Assembly: GCA_963779155.1 (NCBI GenBank)
Contig: CAVZXE010000007.1
Span: forward strand, 62,001 to 126,000
Length of the DNA stretch: 64,000 nt
Direction of reading: 5' to 3'
From: CAIKUF01 sp963779155
GTDB taxonomy: Bacteria > Pseudomonadota > Gammaproteobacteria > Burkholderiales > Burkholderiaceae_C
How positions within the stretch are numbered: the first letter of the stretch is position 1; the number at the start of each line of letters is the position of its first letter. Of this stretch, positions 1 through 11,487 are shown piece after piece. Below the pieces are notes generated by a model. The model was not told the origin of the DNA, did not search any database, and was given only the letters and a program-made list of their open reading frames with translations. The translations under genes and the position numbers were made by a program.

Positions 1-632
1 ACGTGCTCGGCGTCGTCGGCTCGATCCCGATCCCGGAAGTGATCCGCAACATCAACAGCTTCACGCTGGGTGCGCAGTCGGTGAACCCGAAGATCAAGAC
101 CAAGGTCGTCTGGGTCAACGAGTGGTTCAACCCGCCCAAGGAAACCGAGGCCGCGCAGTCGCTGATGAACGCCGGCGCCGACGTGCTGATGCAGAACACC
201 GACTCGTCGGCCGTGCTGCAGACGGCCGAGAAGGCCGGCAAGTACGCCTTCGGCTGGGACTCCGACATGCAGGCCTATGCGCCGAAGGCGCACCTGGCCT
301 CGGCCGTGATCAACTGGGGCCCGTACTACATCAAGGCGGTGCAGGACGCACTGGACAACAAGTGGACCACCGGGCAAAGCTGGTGGGGCGTCAAGGAGGG
401 CGCGATCGACCTGGTGTCGATTTCCGACAAGGTGCCGCCCGAACTGAAGGCCAAGGTCGATGCCGTCAAGGCGGGCCTGAAGGATGGCAGCTACGTCATC
501 TGGAAGGGCCCGATCGTCGGCCAGGACGGCAAGGAAGTGCTGAAGGCGGGCGAGGTGGCCGACGACAAGTTCCTCGGCGGCGTCAAGTTCTACGTGCAGG
601 GCGTGGACGGCAAGGTGCCCGGCGACAAGTGA
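1..632 (+). CDS. BMP-family ABC transporter substrate-binding protein, 5' truncated by window edge
   Basis: The C-terminal ~210 residues of a periplasmic basic-membrane-protein (BMP/Med) family solute-binding protein. These usually deliver purine nucleosides to an ABC importer. The fragment opens inside the conserved segment GSIPIPEVIRNINSF and continues through WVNEWFNPPKE and the DVLMQNTDSSA segment of the binding cleft. It closely resembles the complete protein at 4517-5599, which shows that the signal peptide and first domain are missing only because the window starts inside the gene. The deaminase 110 bp downstream fits a purine uptake and salvage role. Substrate is inferred from family and context. 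Confidence 0.9.
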   Translation, partial: VLGVVGSIPIPEVIRNINSFTLGAQSVNPKIKTKVVWVNEWFNPPKETEAAQSLMNAGADVLMQNTDSSAVLQTAEKAGKYAFGWDSDMQAYAPKAHLASAVINWGPYYIKAVQDALDNKWTTGQSWWGVKEGAIDLVSISDKVPPELKAKVDAVKAGLKDGSYVIWKGPIVGQDGKEVLKAGEVADDKFLGGVKFYVQGVDGKVPGDK

Positions 633-653
633 CCAGCGACTGACAGTCGGCGA

Positions 654-691
654 CGAAGCCGCTGCGGTGTGTCGAGCACCCGGCGGCTTCG
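654..691 (+). terminator. Candidate hairpin after the BMP gene
   Basis: A 9-bp inverted repeat (CGAAGCCGC / GCGGCTTCG) with a 20-nt loop begins 21 bp after the BMP stop. No T-run follows, so intrinsic termination is only a possibility. Confidence 0.3.
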
Positions 692-741
692 CCGTTCAGC
701 CTCCGTCGCCAGACCGCTGAGACCATGGAGCCAAGCCGACC

Positions 742-1791
742 ATGAACATGCCCGCCACGCTCGACGCGATCCCGCGTGACCGCCTTCCCGCACTGCTGCG
801 TGCGATGCCCAAGGCCGAGTTGCACATTCACATCGAAGGCTCGCTCGAACCCGCGCTGATCTTCAAGCTCGCGCGGCGCAACGGCATCGCCCTGCCGTAC
901 GCCAGCGTCGAGGCGCTGCGCGATGCCTACGCGTTCAGCGACCTGCAGAGCTTTCTCGACATCTACTACGCCGGCGCGTCGGTGCTGCTGCACGAGCAGG
1001 ACTTCTTCGACATGGCCTGGGCCTATCTCGAGCGCGCTGCGGCCGACAACGTGGTGCACGCCGAGATCTTCTTCGACCCGCAGACGCACACCGCGCGCGG
1101 CGTGCCCTTCGAGACGGTGATCAAGGGGCTGAACCACGCCTGCCACCGCGCGCACAGCGAACTCGGGCTGAGCGCGAAGCTGATCCTGTGCTTCCTGCGC
1201 CACCTGAGCGAGGCCGAGGCGCTGGCGACGCTCGAGGAAGCACTGCCATGGCGTCATCACATCATCGGCGTCGGCCTCGACAGCAGCGAGCGCGACCATC
1301 CGCCGGAGAAGTTCGCCCGCGTCTTCGCCAAGGCGCGCGAGGCCGGGCTGCACGTCGTCGCGCATGCCGGTGAGGAAGGGCCGCCCAAGTACATCCGCAG
1401 CGCACTCGACGTGCTGATGGTCGAGCGCATCGACCACGGCGTGCGTTGCGTCGAGGACCCGGCGCTGGTCGAGCGCCTGGCGCTCGAGCGCATGCCGCTG
1501 ACCGTCTGCCCGCTCTCCAACGTCAAGCTGCGCGTGTTCCCGACGCTGGCCGAGCACAACCTGAAGGCCCTGCTCGACGCCGGCCTGTGCGCGACCGTCA
1601 ATTCCGACGACCCCGCCTACTTCGGTGGCTACATCAACCAGAATCTCGTCGAGACGTTCGCTGCGCTGCCGGCGCTGACGGCTCGCCACGCCTATCGGCT
1701 GGCGAGCAACAGCTTCGAGGCCAGCTTCGCGAGCGACGCCGACAAGCGCCGCTGGCAGGCCGCGCTCGACGCCGCATTCACTTGTGCCTGA
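742..1791 (+). CDS. add: Adenosine/adenine deaminase family protein
   Basis: A zinc amidohydrolase of 349 aa that hydrolytically deaminates adenosine or adenine in the cytoplasm for purine salvage. The N-terminal metal motif AELHIHIEGSLEP (His28, His30), the VAHAGEEGPP segment, RIDHGVR, and the C-terminal NSDDPAYFGG motif are all present, and length is normal. The segment GLDSSERDHPP resembles the adenine-deaminase branch seen in Pseudomonas-type enzymes more than classical adenosine deaminase, so the substrate could be adenine. This is from memory of the family and not tested. The neighbouring nucleoside-type BMP proteins support purine salvage. Confidence 0.9.
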   Translation: MNMPATLDAIPRDRLPALLRAMPKAELHIHIEGSLEPALIFKLARRNGIALPYASVEALRDAYAFSDLQSFLDIYYAGASVLLHEQDFFDMAWAYLERAAADNVVHAEIFFDPQTHTARGVPFETVIKGLNHACHRAHSELGLSAKLILCFLRHLSEAEALATLEEALPWRHHIIGVGLDSSERDHPPEKFARVFAKAREAGLHVVAHAGEEGPPKYIRSALDVLMVERIDHGVRCVEDPALVERLALERMPLTVCPLSNVKLRVFPTLAEHNLKALLDAGLCATVNSDDPAYFGGYINQNLVETFAALPALTARHAYRLASNSFEASFASDADKRRWQAALDAAFTCA

Positions 1792-1833
1792 CTCGTCGGC
1801 GAGCCGTCATCCCGGGCAGCCCGCCGCCAGCTC

Positions 1834-2616
1834 TTGAACGGACAAGCCGTGCTCGAACTCCTGACCGACCCGCAAGCCTGGATCGCCTTCGCCACATTGA
1901 CCGCACTCGAGCTGGTGCTGGGCATCGACAACGTGATCTTCATCTCGATCCTGGTCGACAAGCTGCCGCGCGAGCAACGCGAGTTCGCGCGCCGCCTCGG
2001 CCTCTTCATGGCGATGTTCATGCGCGTCGGCCTGCTGCTCGTGCTGGCCTGGATCGTCGGCCTGGTCGAGCCGCTGTTCACGGTGCTCGGGCAGGAGATC
2101 TCGGGGCGCGACCTGATCCTGATCCTCGGCGGCCTGTTCCTGATCTGGAAGAGCACTGGCGAGATCCATCAGTCGCTCGAAGGCGAGGAGGGCGGGGCGT
2201 CAAGTGCCGTCCAGGCCACGTTCGCCGCGGTGATCCTGCAGATCATGCTGGTCGATGTGGTGTTCTCGCTCGACTCGATCATCACCGCCGTCGGCATGGT
2301 CGACAACGTGCGGGTGATGATCGCCGCGGTGGTCGCGTCAGTCGCGCTGATGATGCTGTTCGCCGGCCCGATCGGCCGTTTCGTCTCCGACCACCCGACC
2401 GTCAAGATGCTCGCGTTGGCGTTCCTGGTCGTCGTCGGCGTCGTGCTGATCGCCGAAGGCTTCGACCACCACGTGCCCAAGGGCTATGTGTACTTCGCGA
2501 TGGCGTTCTCGGTCGGGGTGGAGATGCTGAACATCCGGGTGCGCAAGCGCGGAACGAAAACGGCGCACCTGAGTGCGCCGTATGTGCGTGAGGAAGAGCC
2601 GCCGAAGTCGAGCTGA
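1834..2616 (+). CDS. TerC-family integral membrane protein
   Basis: A 260-aa polytopic membrane protein of the TerC / YoaE-YgdQ family, in which some members are linked to metal-ion (Mn) efflux or tellurium resistance. About seven hydrophobic helices are visible. The family motif ELVLGIDNVIFISI lies in the first third, and the second-half repeat carries VDVVFSLDSIITAVG, so both acidic motifs are intact. The start is a TTG at 1834; a GTG at 1849 is an alternative that loses five residues. It lies 42 bp after the deaminase on the same strand and faces the SYLF genes convergently. The exact transport substrate cannot be read from sequence. Confidence 0.85.
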   Translation: MNGQAVLELLTDPQAWIAFATLTALELVLGIDNVIFISILVDKLPREQREFARRLGLFMAMFMRVGLLLVLAWIVGLVEPLFTVLGQEISGRDLILILGGLFLIWKSTGEIHQSLEGEEGGASSAVQATFAAVILQIMLVDVVFSLDSIITAVGMVDNVRVMIAAVVASVALMMLFAGPIGRFVSDHPTVKMLALAFLVVVGVVLIAEGFDHHVPKGYVYFAMAFSVGVEMLNIRVRKRGTKTAHLSAPYVREEEPPKSS

Positions 2617-2669
2617 TCCTCAGGTTGCCATCACCGCCGCGATGACGCGGCAGGCGATGCGCAATCCGC

Positions 2670-3359
2670 TTACTTGGCCATCGAAGCCAGCGCCGCCTGC
2701 AGCGGTGCGGCGGCCGGGTTGCTGACGCTGTTCTTGACCAGGATGTCGACCGGCGTCACCGGCTTGCCATAGAAGGCGTTGTTGAGGCTTTCGCGAACCG
2801 CGATCACCTGGCCGTTGAGCGACATGTTGGCGTACGCCCCCTTGGACTTGGAGTAGGAAATGAAGTCCTCGGTAAACGTCGCGGTCGCGCCGGCGCCCTT
2901 CGGGCCGGCGGCGATCGAGGCGTCTCCGCCGAGCTTGAGCTTGGTCGACAGCAGCGAGTCGAGTGCCTTCTGGGTGTTGACCACCAGCATGGTCTCGGCC
3001 GCCTGCCCGCCGGCCAGGAAGCCGAGGCTGACGCCGCCCATCCCGTAGAAGGCCGGGTAGCCGAACTTGCCGGTCTTCTCGTCGCGCACCAGCAGCACGC
3101 CCGTGCCGCCCGAGCCGCCGATGATGAAGCCGCCTTCGACGATCAGCGGGTACACGAGCACGCCCTTTGCCTTCTTCAGCAACTGGGGCAGGGCCACGAA
3201 GTCCTTGTCGGCGGCAAAAGCGTTGACGGTTGCGGTGGCCTTCTCGACGGTGCTCTTGGCATCGCTGGCGTCGTCGGCGCGCGCCGGCAGGCTGCTGAAC
3301 GTGGCGGCGAGCGCAATGGCAGCCGCGGACAGGGTGAAATTGCGACGGGTATTGTTCAT
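2670..3359 (-). CDS. SYLF-domain lipid-binding protein (copy 1)
   Basis: An exported 229-aa protein of the SYLF (Ysc84/DUF500) family, which binds lipids or phosphoinositides in characterised homologues. The signal peptide begins MNNTRRNFTLSAAAIALAA and ends near ARA-DD. The paired arginines before a hydrophobic stretch make Tat export possible. The mature domain has the family's glycine-rich core (EGGFIIGGSGGTGVLL, GGVSLGFLAGGQ). The start at 3359 is chosen over an upstream in-frame ATG at 3422 because a GAGGAA Shine-Dalgarno lies just upstream and the signal peptide begins there. It is a tandem paralogue of the gene at 3539-4228. Function is unassigned. Confidence 0.85.
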   Translation of the reverse strand: MNNTRRNFTLSAAAIALAATFSSLPARADDASDAKSTVEKATATVNAFAADKDFVALPQLLKKAKGVLVYPLIVEGGFIIGGSGGTGVLLVRDEKTGKFGYPAFYGMGGVSLGFLAGGQAAETMLVVNTQKALDSLLSTKLKLGGDASIAAGPKGAGATATFTEDFISYSKSKGAYANMSLNGQVIAVRESLNNAFYGKPVTPVDILVKNSVSNPAAAPLQAALASMAK

Positions 3360-3538
3360 GGATGTTCCTCGATTGAGATCTGCCGAAGCGGCGTAATGTT
3401 TGCGTTCAGGTCGAAACGACACGGCCTCGAAGCCGCAGCATTCTAACGTGTCGCTACTTGCTGCCGTTGACTCGCGTCAAGCGGGGCTGCTGCGGCCCGC
3501 TGCCCAGCGCTCGGTAAAGCGCCGCGAGCCCTGCCAGA

Positions 3539-4228
3539 CTACTTGGCAATCGACTTCAGTGCGGCCCGCAACGGGTCCGCTGCCGGGCTGCTGACGGACT
3601 GCCTGATGAGAATGTCCACCGGCGTCACCGGTTTGCCATAGAACGCGGTGTTGAGGGTTTCGCGAACCCCGATCACCTGCCCGTTGAGCGACATGCTCGC
3701 GAATGCGCCCCGGTTGCGCGAGAACGAGATGAAGTCGGCCGTGATCGCCGCACCTTCGCCGCTGCCCCGCGGGCCGACGGCGACGGAAGCGCCTGCACCG
3801 AGCTTGACCGTGGTCGAAAGCAGCGAGGCGAGCGCGTTCTGGCTGTTCACCAGCAGGATGACTTCGGCCGCCTGCCCGCCGGCGAGGAAGCCGATGCTCA
3901 TGCCTCCCATCGAATAGAACGCCGGACCGACGAAGGCGCCGGTCTTCTCGTCGCGCACCAGCAGCACGCCGGAGCCGCCCGCACCGCCGATGATGAAGCC
4001 GCCCTCGATGATCCGCGGATAGACCAGTACGGCCTTGGCCTTGCCCAGCAGGCCCGGCAGGCTGGCGTAGTTGGCATCTGCGGCAAATGCGGCCACGGTG
4101 GCCGTAGCCCGTTCGACGAGGGCCTTGGCATCGCTGGCGTCGTCGGCGCGGGCCGGCAGACTGCTGAAGACGGCCGCGAGCGCCACGGCGGCGCTGGTCA
4201 GGGTGAAGTGGCGACGGTTGTTGTTCAT
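3539..4228 (-). CDS. SYLF-domain lipid-binding protein (copy 2)
   Basis: A 229-aa paralogue of the SYLF protein encoded immediately downstream at 2670-3359. Same length, same signal-peptide layout (MNNNRRHFTLTSAAVALAA, cleavage near ARA-DD) and same glycine-rich core (EGGFIIGGAGGSGVLL). The two copies differ at many positions along their whole length, so this is an older tandem duplication and not an assembly duplication. The start at 4228 is placed at the signal peptide; an in-frame ATG four codons upstream is the alternative. Role is unknown beyond family lipid binding. Confidence 0.85.
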   Translation of the reverse strand: MNNNRRHFTLTSAAVALAAVFSSLPARADDASDAKALVERATATVAAFAADANYASLPGLLGKAKAVLVYPRIIEGGFIIGGAGGSGVLLVRDEKTGAFVGPAFYSMGGMSIGFLAGGQAAEVILLVNSQNALASLLSTTVKLGAGASVAVGPRGSGEGAAITADFISFSRNRGAFASMSLNGQVIGVRETLNTAFYGKPVTPVDILIRQSVSSPAADPLRAALKSIAK

Positions 4229-4516
4229 GAAGCGTTCCAAGAGGGTGTACCGCCGAAGCGGCGCCTGGGCGGTGACCGGATGAGGTGGTCGGGATGAAAT
4301 GAATAGGCCCGGAGCGCGGATAGTCTAGCCGGTCTGTGCCCGCACATTGTTGCGCCGCGTCAATTGCGGCGGCTGCGCGATCCCGGCCACTCGGGCTGCA
4401 AGGTGACGCGATGCGCGGCGAGCAGATCTCGCCCGAGCCCGGTTACTACAATCCGGTGCCCCGGCGTGCCACCGCCGAGGCGAGCCTGTCGCTTCGTGGC
4501 CATGTAGAGGAACACC

Positions 4517-5599
4517 ATGTACAAAAACCTCGCACGCGGGCTGCTGCTCGCGTGCTTTGCGATGGCATCCGCCGTGGCGACCCGGGCCGACGACCGGCCC
4601 CCGCTCCAGATCGGATTTGTCTACGTCAGCCCGATCGGCGAGGCCGGCTGGACGTTCCAGCACGACCAGGGGCGGCTCGCGATGGAGAGGGCGCTCGGCG
4701 CGCGCGTCAGGACGAGCGTCGTCGAAGCGGTGGCCGAGGGCCCGGATGCCGAACGCGTGATGCGCGACCTCGCGGCGCGGGGCCACAAGCTGATCTTCGC
4801 CACCAGCTTCGGCTACCTCGAACCCGCGCTGCGGGTCGCGGCCGAGTTTCCCGGGGTCGCCTTCGAGCAGGCCGGCGGCTACAAGACGGCGCGCAACGTC
4901 AACACTTACAACGCGCGCTACTACGAGGGCCGCTACCTGGCGGGCCTGCTCGCAGGCAAGGCGAGCCGCAGCGGGGTGACGGGCTATGTGGCGGGCTTCC
5001 CGGTGCCCGAGGTCATCCAGGGCATCAACGCATTCGCGCTCGGCCTGCGCGCCGCCAGCCCGAAGGCGACGGTGAAGGTGCTCTGGCTCGACACCTGGTT
5101 CGACCCGGCGCGCGAGCGCGAAGCGGCGATCACCCTCGTCAACCAGGGCGCCGACGTGCTGACCAACCACAGCGGCTCGACCGCGGTGGCGCAGCTGGCC
5201 GAAGAAACGGGGGTCGGCGTGATCGCCTACCAGAGCGACATGCGCCGCATCGCGCCGCGGGCCCAACTCACCGCGATCACGCATCAGTGGGGCGGCTACT
5301 ACACGCAGGTGGCGCGTCAGGTGCTGGACGGCACCTGGCGCGCAAAGCCGGTCTGGGGCGGCATGAAGGACGGCTTCGTGCAACTCGCGCCGCTCAACGC
5401 CGCCGTGCCACGCGATGTGGCCGCGCTCGTCGCAGCGCGGCAGGCCGAGATCGTCGCCGGCCGCTTCCATCCGTTCTCGGGCCGCATCGTCGACCGTGAA
5501 GGCCGCGTGCGGCAGGCTGGCGGCGTGATGGCCGACGCGCAGATCGCGACGATGAACTACTTCGTCGAGGGGGTGGTCGGCACCCTGCCCAAGCCCTGA
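4517..5599 (+). CDS. BMP-family ABC transporter substrate-binding protein (complete)
   Basis: A 360-aa periplasmic solute-binding protein of the BMP/Med family. It has a signal peptide (MYKNLARGLLLACFAMASA, cleavage near TRA-DD), then QIGFVYVSPIGEAGWTFQHD at the start of the mature protein, FPVPEVIQGINAFALGL mid-protein, and a DVLTNHSGSTA binding-cleft segment. It is a paralogue of the truncated protein at position 1. No permease or ATPase gene is adjacent, so it may share the transporter presumably encoded upstream of the window. Purine nucleosides are the expected ligand class, by inference. Confidence 0.88.
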   Translation: MYKNLARGLLLACFAMASAVATRADDRPPLQIGFVYVSPIGEAGWTFQHDQGRLAMERALGARVRTSVVEAVAEGPDAERVMRDLAARGHKLIFATSFGYLEPALRVAAEFPGVAFEQAGGYKTARNVNTYNARYYEGRYLAGLLAGKASRSGVTGYVAGFPVPEVIQGINAFALGLRAASPKATVKVLWLDTWFDPAREREAAITLVNQGADVLTNHSGSTAVAQLAEETGVGVIAYQSDMRRIAPRAQLTAITHQWGGYYTQVARQVLDGTWRAKPVWGGMKDGFVQLAPLNAAVPRDVAALVAARQAEIVAGRFHPFSGRIVDREGRVRQAGGVMADAQIATMNYFVEGVVGTLPKP

Positions 5600-5621
5600 A
5601 GGCGCACGCCGGCGGCTTTGC

Positions 5622-8462
<2,841 letters not shown>

Positions 8463-8647
8463 GGAAACCTCGAGGTCAATGGAAGGGGGCGTCGTTCATC
8501 GTAGCAACAACGGTGGCCGGGCGGTCGCCCGGGCTCATGCAGGTTGCGTGCCTGATCGACACTGCCTGCGCCCGCTTCGTCCGCTGACCCGGAGGCGCGC
8601 CCCACCGGCCTGGGAACGGCCCGGCGCCGACTGCTAGCATCGCGGGC

Positions 8648-9583
8648 ATGAGCGAACCGATCCTGATCGCCACCCGCGAGAGCCGCCTCGCGCTGTGGCA
8701 GGCCGAACACGTGCGCGCGCTGCTGGGCGAGCGCTTTGGCATGGCCGTCGAATTGCTGGGGATGACGACGCGCGGCGACCAGATCCTCGACCGCGCCCTG
8801 TCCAAGGTCGGCGGCAAGGGGCTGTTCGTCAAGGAACTCGAGACCGCGCTCGAAGAGGGGCGGGCCCATCTGGCGGTGCATTCGCTGAAGGACGTGCCGA
8901 TGGAGCTGCCCGACGGCTTTGTGCTGGCGGCGGTGCTGGAGCGCGAAGACCCGCGCGACGCCTTCGTGTCCAACCGCCATGCCGCGCTGGCCGATCTGCC
9001 GCCCGGGGCGCGGGTTGGTACCTCGAGCCTGCGGCGGGTGGTGCAGTTGCTGGCCCTGCGTCCGGACCTGCAGGTCGAGCCGCTGCGCGGCAACCTCGAC
9101 ACCCGGCTGCGCAAGCTCGACGAAGGCGGCTACGACGCGATCATCCTGGCCGCCGCCGGGCTGATACGGCTCGGCCTCGGCGCGCGCATCCGCAGCGTGC
9201 TGGAGCCTTCACAGATGCTCCCGGCGGCGGGGCAGGGCGCGCTCGGCATCGAGGTGCGCAGTGACGCGCGGGCCCTGCGCCAGCGGCTGGCACAGCTCAC
9301 CCATCGGGCGACCTGGCTCGCGGTGCATGCCGAGCGCGCGGTGTCTCGCACCCTGGGCGGCAGCTGCAGCATGCCGCTGGCGGCGCACGCCACGTGGCGC
9401 GGCGATACGCTGCAGATCGATGCCTTGCTCGGCCATCCGGAGCAGACCGCGTTGCCGCTGCTGCACGCGACGGCGAGCGGCAAGGCGCCCGACGAGGCGG
9501 CGGCCGACGCCCTCGGCCAGCGCGCCGCGGCGCTGCTTCGCGAACGCGGGGCCGCCGGCTACCTGCCGAGCGCTGCCGCATAG
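8648..9583 (+). CDS. hemC: Porphobilinogen deaminase (hydroxymethylbilane synthase)
   Basis: A 311-aa enzyme that polymerises four porphobilinogen molecules into hydroxymethylbilane in tetrapyrrole synthesis. It has IATRESRLALWQAEHV at the N-terminus, the HSLKDVP motif containing the catalytic aspartate (Asp82), the GTSSLRR and RGNLDTRL phosphate-binding arginine segments, and LGGSCSMPLA, whose Cys240 carries the dipyrromethane cofactor. First gene of hemC-hemD-hemX-hemY; the next start is only 2 bp after its stop. Confidence 0.97.
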   Translation: MSEPILIATRESRLALWQAEHVRALLGERFGMAVELLGMTTRGDQILDRALSKVGGKGLFVKELETALEEGRAHLAVHSLKDVPMELPDGFVLAAVLEREDPRDAFVSNRHAALADLPPGARVGTSSLRRVVQLLALRPDLQVEPLRGNLDTRLRKLDEGGYDAIILAAAGLIRLGLGARIRSVLEPSQMLPAAGQGALGIEVRSDARALRQRLAQLTHRATWLAVHAERAVSRTLGGSCSMPLAAHATWRGDTLQIDALLGHPEQTALPLLHATASGKAPDEAAADALGQRAAALLRERGAAGYLPSAAA

Positions 9584-9585
9584 CG

Positions 9586-10347
9586 ATGCGCGTGCTCGTG
9601 ACGCGCCCCGCATCGCAGGGGGCCGAGTGGGTTGCGCGGCTGTGCGAAGGGGGCATCGATGCGGTCGCGCTGCCGTTGATCTGCATCGCGCCGGCGGCAG
9701 ATCCCGCGCCGGTGCGTGCGGCCTGGGCAGCCCTGGCGTCGATGCGGCTCGTGGTCTTCGTGAGCCCCAACGCGGCAGAGCAGTTCATGGCCGCAGGCCC
9801 GTCGGGCGTGGCATGGCCCGGCGGCGTGCTGGCCGGAACCACCGGCCCCGGCACGACGCTGGCCTTGCGCCGGACGGGCGTGCCCGGCGAGCAGATCGTC
9901 GAGCCGGCGGCCGATGCGGCGCAGTTCGACTCCGAGGCCCTGTGGCGGCAATTGCAGCACCGCGACTGGCGCGGCGAGCAGGTGCTGATCGTGCGCGGCG
10001 ACGGCGGGCGCGATTGGCTGGCCGACACGCTGCGGGCGCAAGGGGCGCGGGTCGCGCAGCTGGCAGCGTACCGGCGCAGTGCGCCGCGCCTCGAGACGCC
10101 CGAGCAAGCCCTGCTGTCGGCGGCGCTCGACGCGCCGTGCACCCATCTCTGGCTGTTCAGCAGTTCGGAGGCGATCGACAACCTGTCTGCGCTGGCTGGT
10201 CCGGCAGCCGACTGGTCGCGGGCGCGGGCGCTGGCCACGCACCCGCGCATTGCAGCCCGCGCGCAACAGTTGGGAATGGGCGAGGTCACGCTGTCGCAAC
10301 CGACCGTGGGGGCCGTGAGCGCCTGCATACAATCGATGCCGCAGTGA
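9586..10347 (+). CDS. hemD: Uroporphyrinogen-III synthase
   Basis: A 253-aa protein that cyclises hydroxymethylbilane and inverts ring D to give uroporphyrinogen III. The family diverges strongly in sequence. Supporting segments are MRVLVTRPASQGAEW at the N-terminus, VVFVSPNAAEQF, a LIVRGDGGRDWLADTL segment between the two domains, LAAYRR, and a LWLFSSSEAIDNL segment. The ATG at 9586 is 2 bp after the hemC stop, and position within the hem operon strongly supports the call. The stop overlaps the GTG start of hemX. Confidence 0.92.
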   Translation: MRVLVTRPASQGAEWVARLCEGGIDAVALPLICIAPAADPAPVRAAWAALASMRLVVFVSPNAAEQFMAAGPSGVAWPGGVLAGTTGPGTTLALRRTGVPGEQIVEPAADAAQFDSEALWRQLQHRDWRGEQVLIVRGDGGRDWLADTLRAQGARVAQLAAYRRSAPRLETPEQALLSAALDAPCTHLWLFSSSEAIDNLSALAGPAADWSRARALATHPRIAARAQQLGMGEVTLSQPTVGAVSACIQSMPQ

Positions 10348-11465
10348 ACGAGAATGCCACCACGCCCGAAATCGCCGCGCCGGCCGCCCCGGCGCCGGCC
10401 GTGGAGGGACCGCCGGCGTTCAAGGCGCAGACGGTCTGGGCGGTCGTCGCCGTGCTCGGCCTACTCTGCGGCGGCAGCCTGGTGCTGGCGTGGCAAACCC
10501 AGCAGCGCGTGCATAACCTCGAGCAGGAACTGGTACGTCGCCAGCAGGACACGCAGGCACGTTCCACCGAGGCCCAGCTACTCGCCAAGCAGGCGCAGGA
10601 GGGGGCGCGCGAAACGGCCGCGAAACTGGCGCTGCTCGAGGCTCGCGTCTCCGAGGTGGCGGTGCAGCGCGGACAGATCGAGGAGTTGATCCAGAGCCTG
10701 TCGCGATCGCGCGACGAGAACCTGGTGGTCGATATCGACTCGGCATTGCGTGTCGCGATGCAGCAGTCGGCCCTCACCGGCAGCGCCGAGCCGCTGGTGA
10801 CCACGCTCAAGCAGTCCGACGAACGCCTGGCGCGTTACAGCCAGCCGCGCCTGGAGGGCGTTCGACGCGCGATCGCGCGAGACCTCGATCGCGTCAAGGC
10901 GATGGGAGTGATGGATCTCGCCGCGCTGACAATCAAGCTCGACGAAGCCGTCCGCATGATCGACGAACTGCCGCTGCTGTCGCAGGTCGAGCCGCGCAAG
11001 GAGGCGCCGCGCCCTCAGGCGGCGGCCAGCGCGCCGCCAGCGTCTCAGCGCAGTGCGTCGGCCGCCGAAGCCGGCACGCCGGACTGGCTGCTGCCCTGGC
11101 TCGAGCGCTGGGATGCGCTGGCAGGGCGCGTCTGGGGCGAAGCGCGATCGCTGGTGCGCGTGACCCGCATTGAGCACCCCGAAGCCATGCTGCTGGCGCC
11201 CGAGCAGGCCTACTTCTTGCGCGAGAACTTGAAGCTGCGGCTGCTCAACGCGCGGCTGGCGCTGCTTTCGCGCCAGTTCGATACCGCCCAGGGCGACCTG
11301 CAAGGCGCGCAGAACGCGCTCGAACGCTACTTCGACCGCAGTTCGCGCCGCACCCAGCTCGCCACCGAACTGATTCGCCGGGTGGCCCTGCAGGCGCGGC
11401 AGGTCGGGCTGCCGCGGCCCGACCACACGCTGGCGGCTTTGTCGACCGCCGCCGCGGGCCGCTAG
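10344..11465 (+). CDS. hemX: HemX-like membrane-anchored protein of the heme operon
   Basis: A 373-aa protein of the HemX (uroporphyrinogen-III C-methyltransferase-like) family, which lacks the methyltransferase fold despite its usual name. The N-terminal ~30 residues are Ala/Pro-rich. One transmembrane helix follows (VWAVVAVLGLLCGGSLVLAW), then a coiled coil (residues ~55-115) and a helical periplasmic domain. The start is the GTG at 10344, which overlaps the hemD stop as GTGA; no ATG near the domain start is suitable. Translational coupling with hemD is likely. The molecular role of the family is unclear. Confidence 0.88.
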   Translation: MNENATTPEIAAPAAPAPAVEGPPAFKAQTVWAVVAVLGLLCGGSLVLAWQTQQRVHNLEQELVRRQQDTQARSTEAQLLAKQAQEGARETAAKLALLEARVSEVAVQRGQIEELIQSLSRSRDENLVVDIDSALRVAMQQSALTGSAEPLVTTLKQSDERLARYSQPRLEGVRRAIARDLDRVKAMGVMDLAALTIKLDEAVRMIDELPLLSQVEPRKEAPRPQAAASAPPASQRSASAAEAGTPDWLLPWLERWDALAGRVWGEARSLVRVTRIEHPEAMLLAPEQAYFLRENLKLRLLNARLALLSRQFDTAQGDLQGAQNALERYFDRSSRRTQLATELIRRVALQARQVGLPRPDHTLAALSTAAAGR

Positions 11466-11487
11466 GTCGCTCGCCGGCCCATCGACG

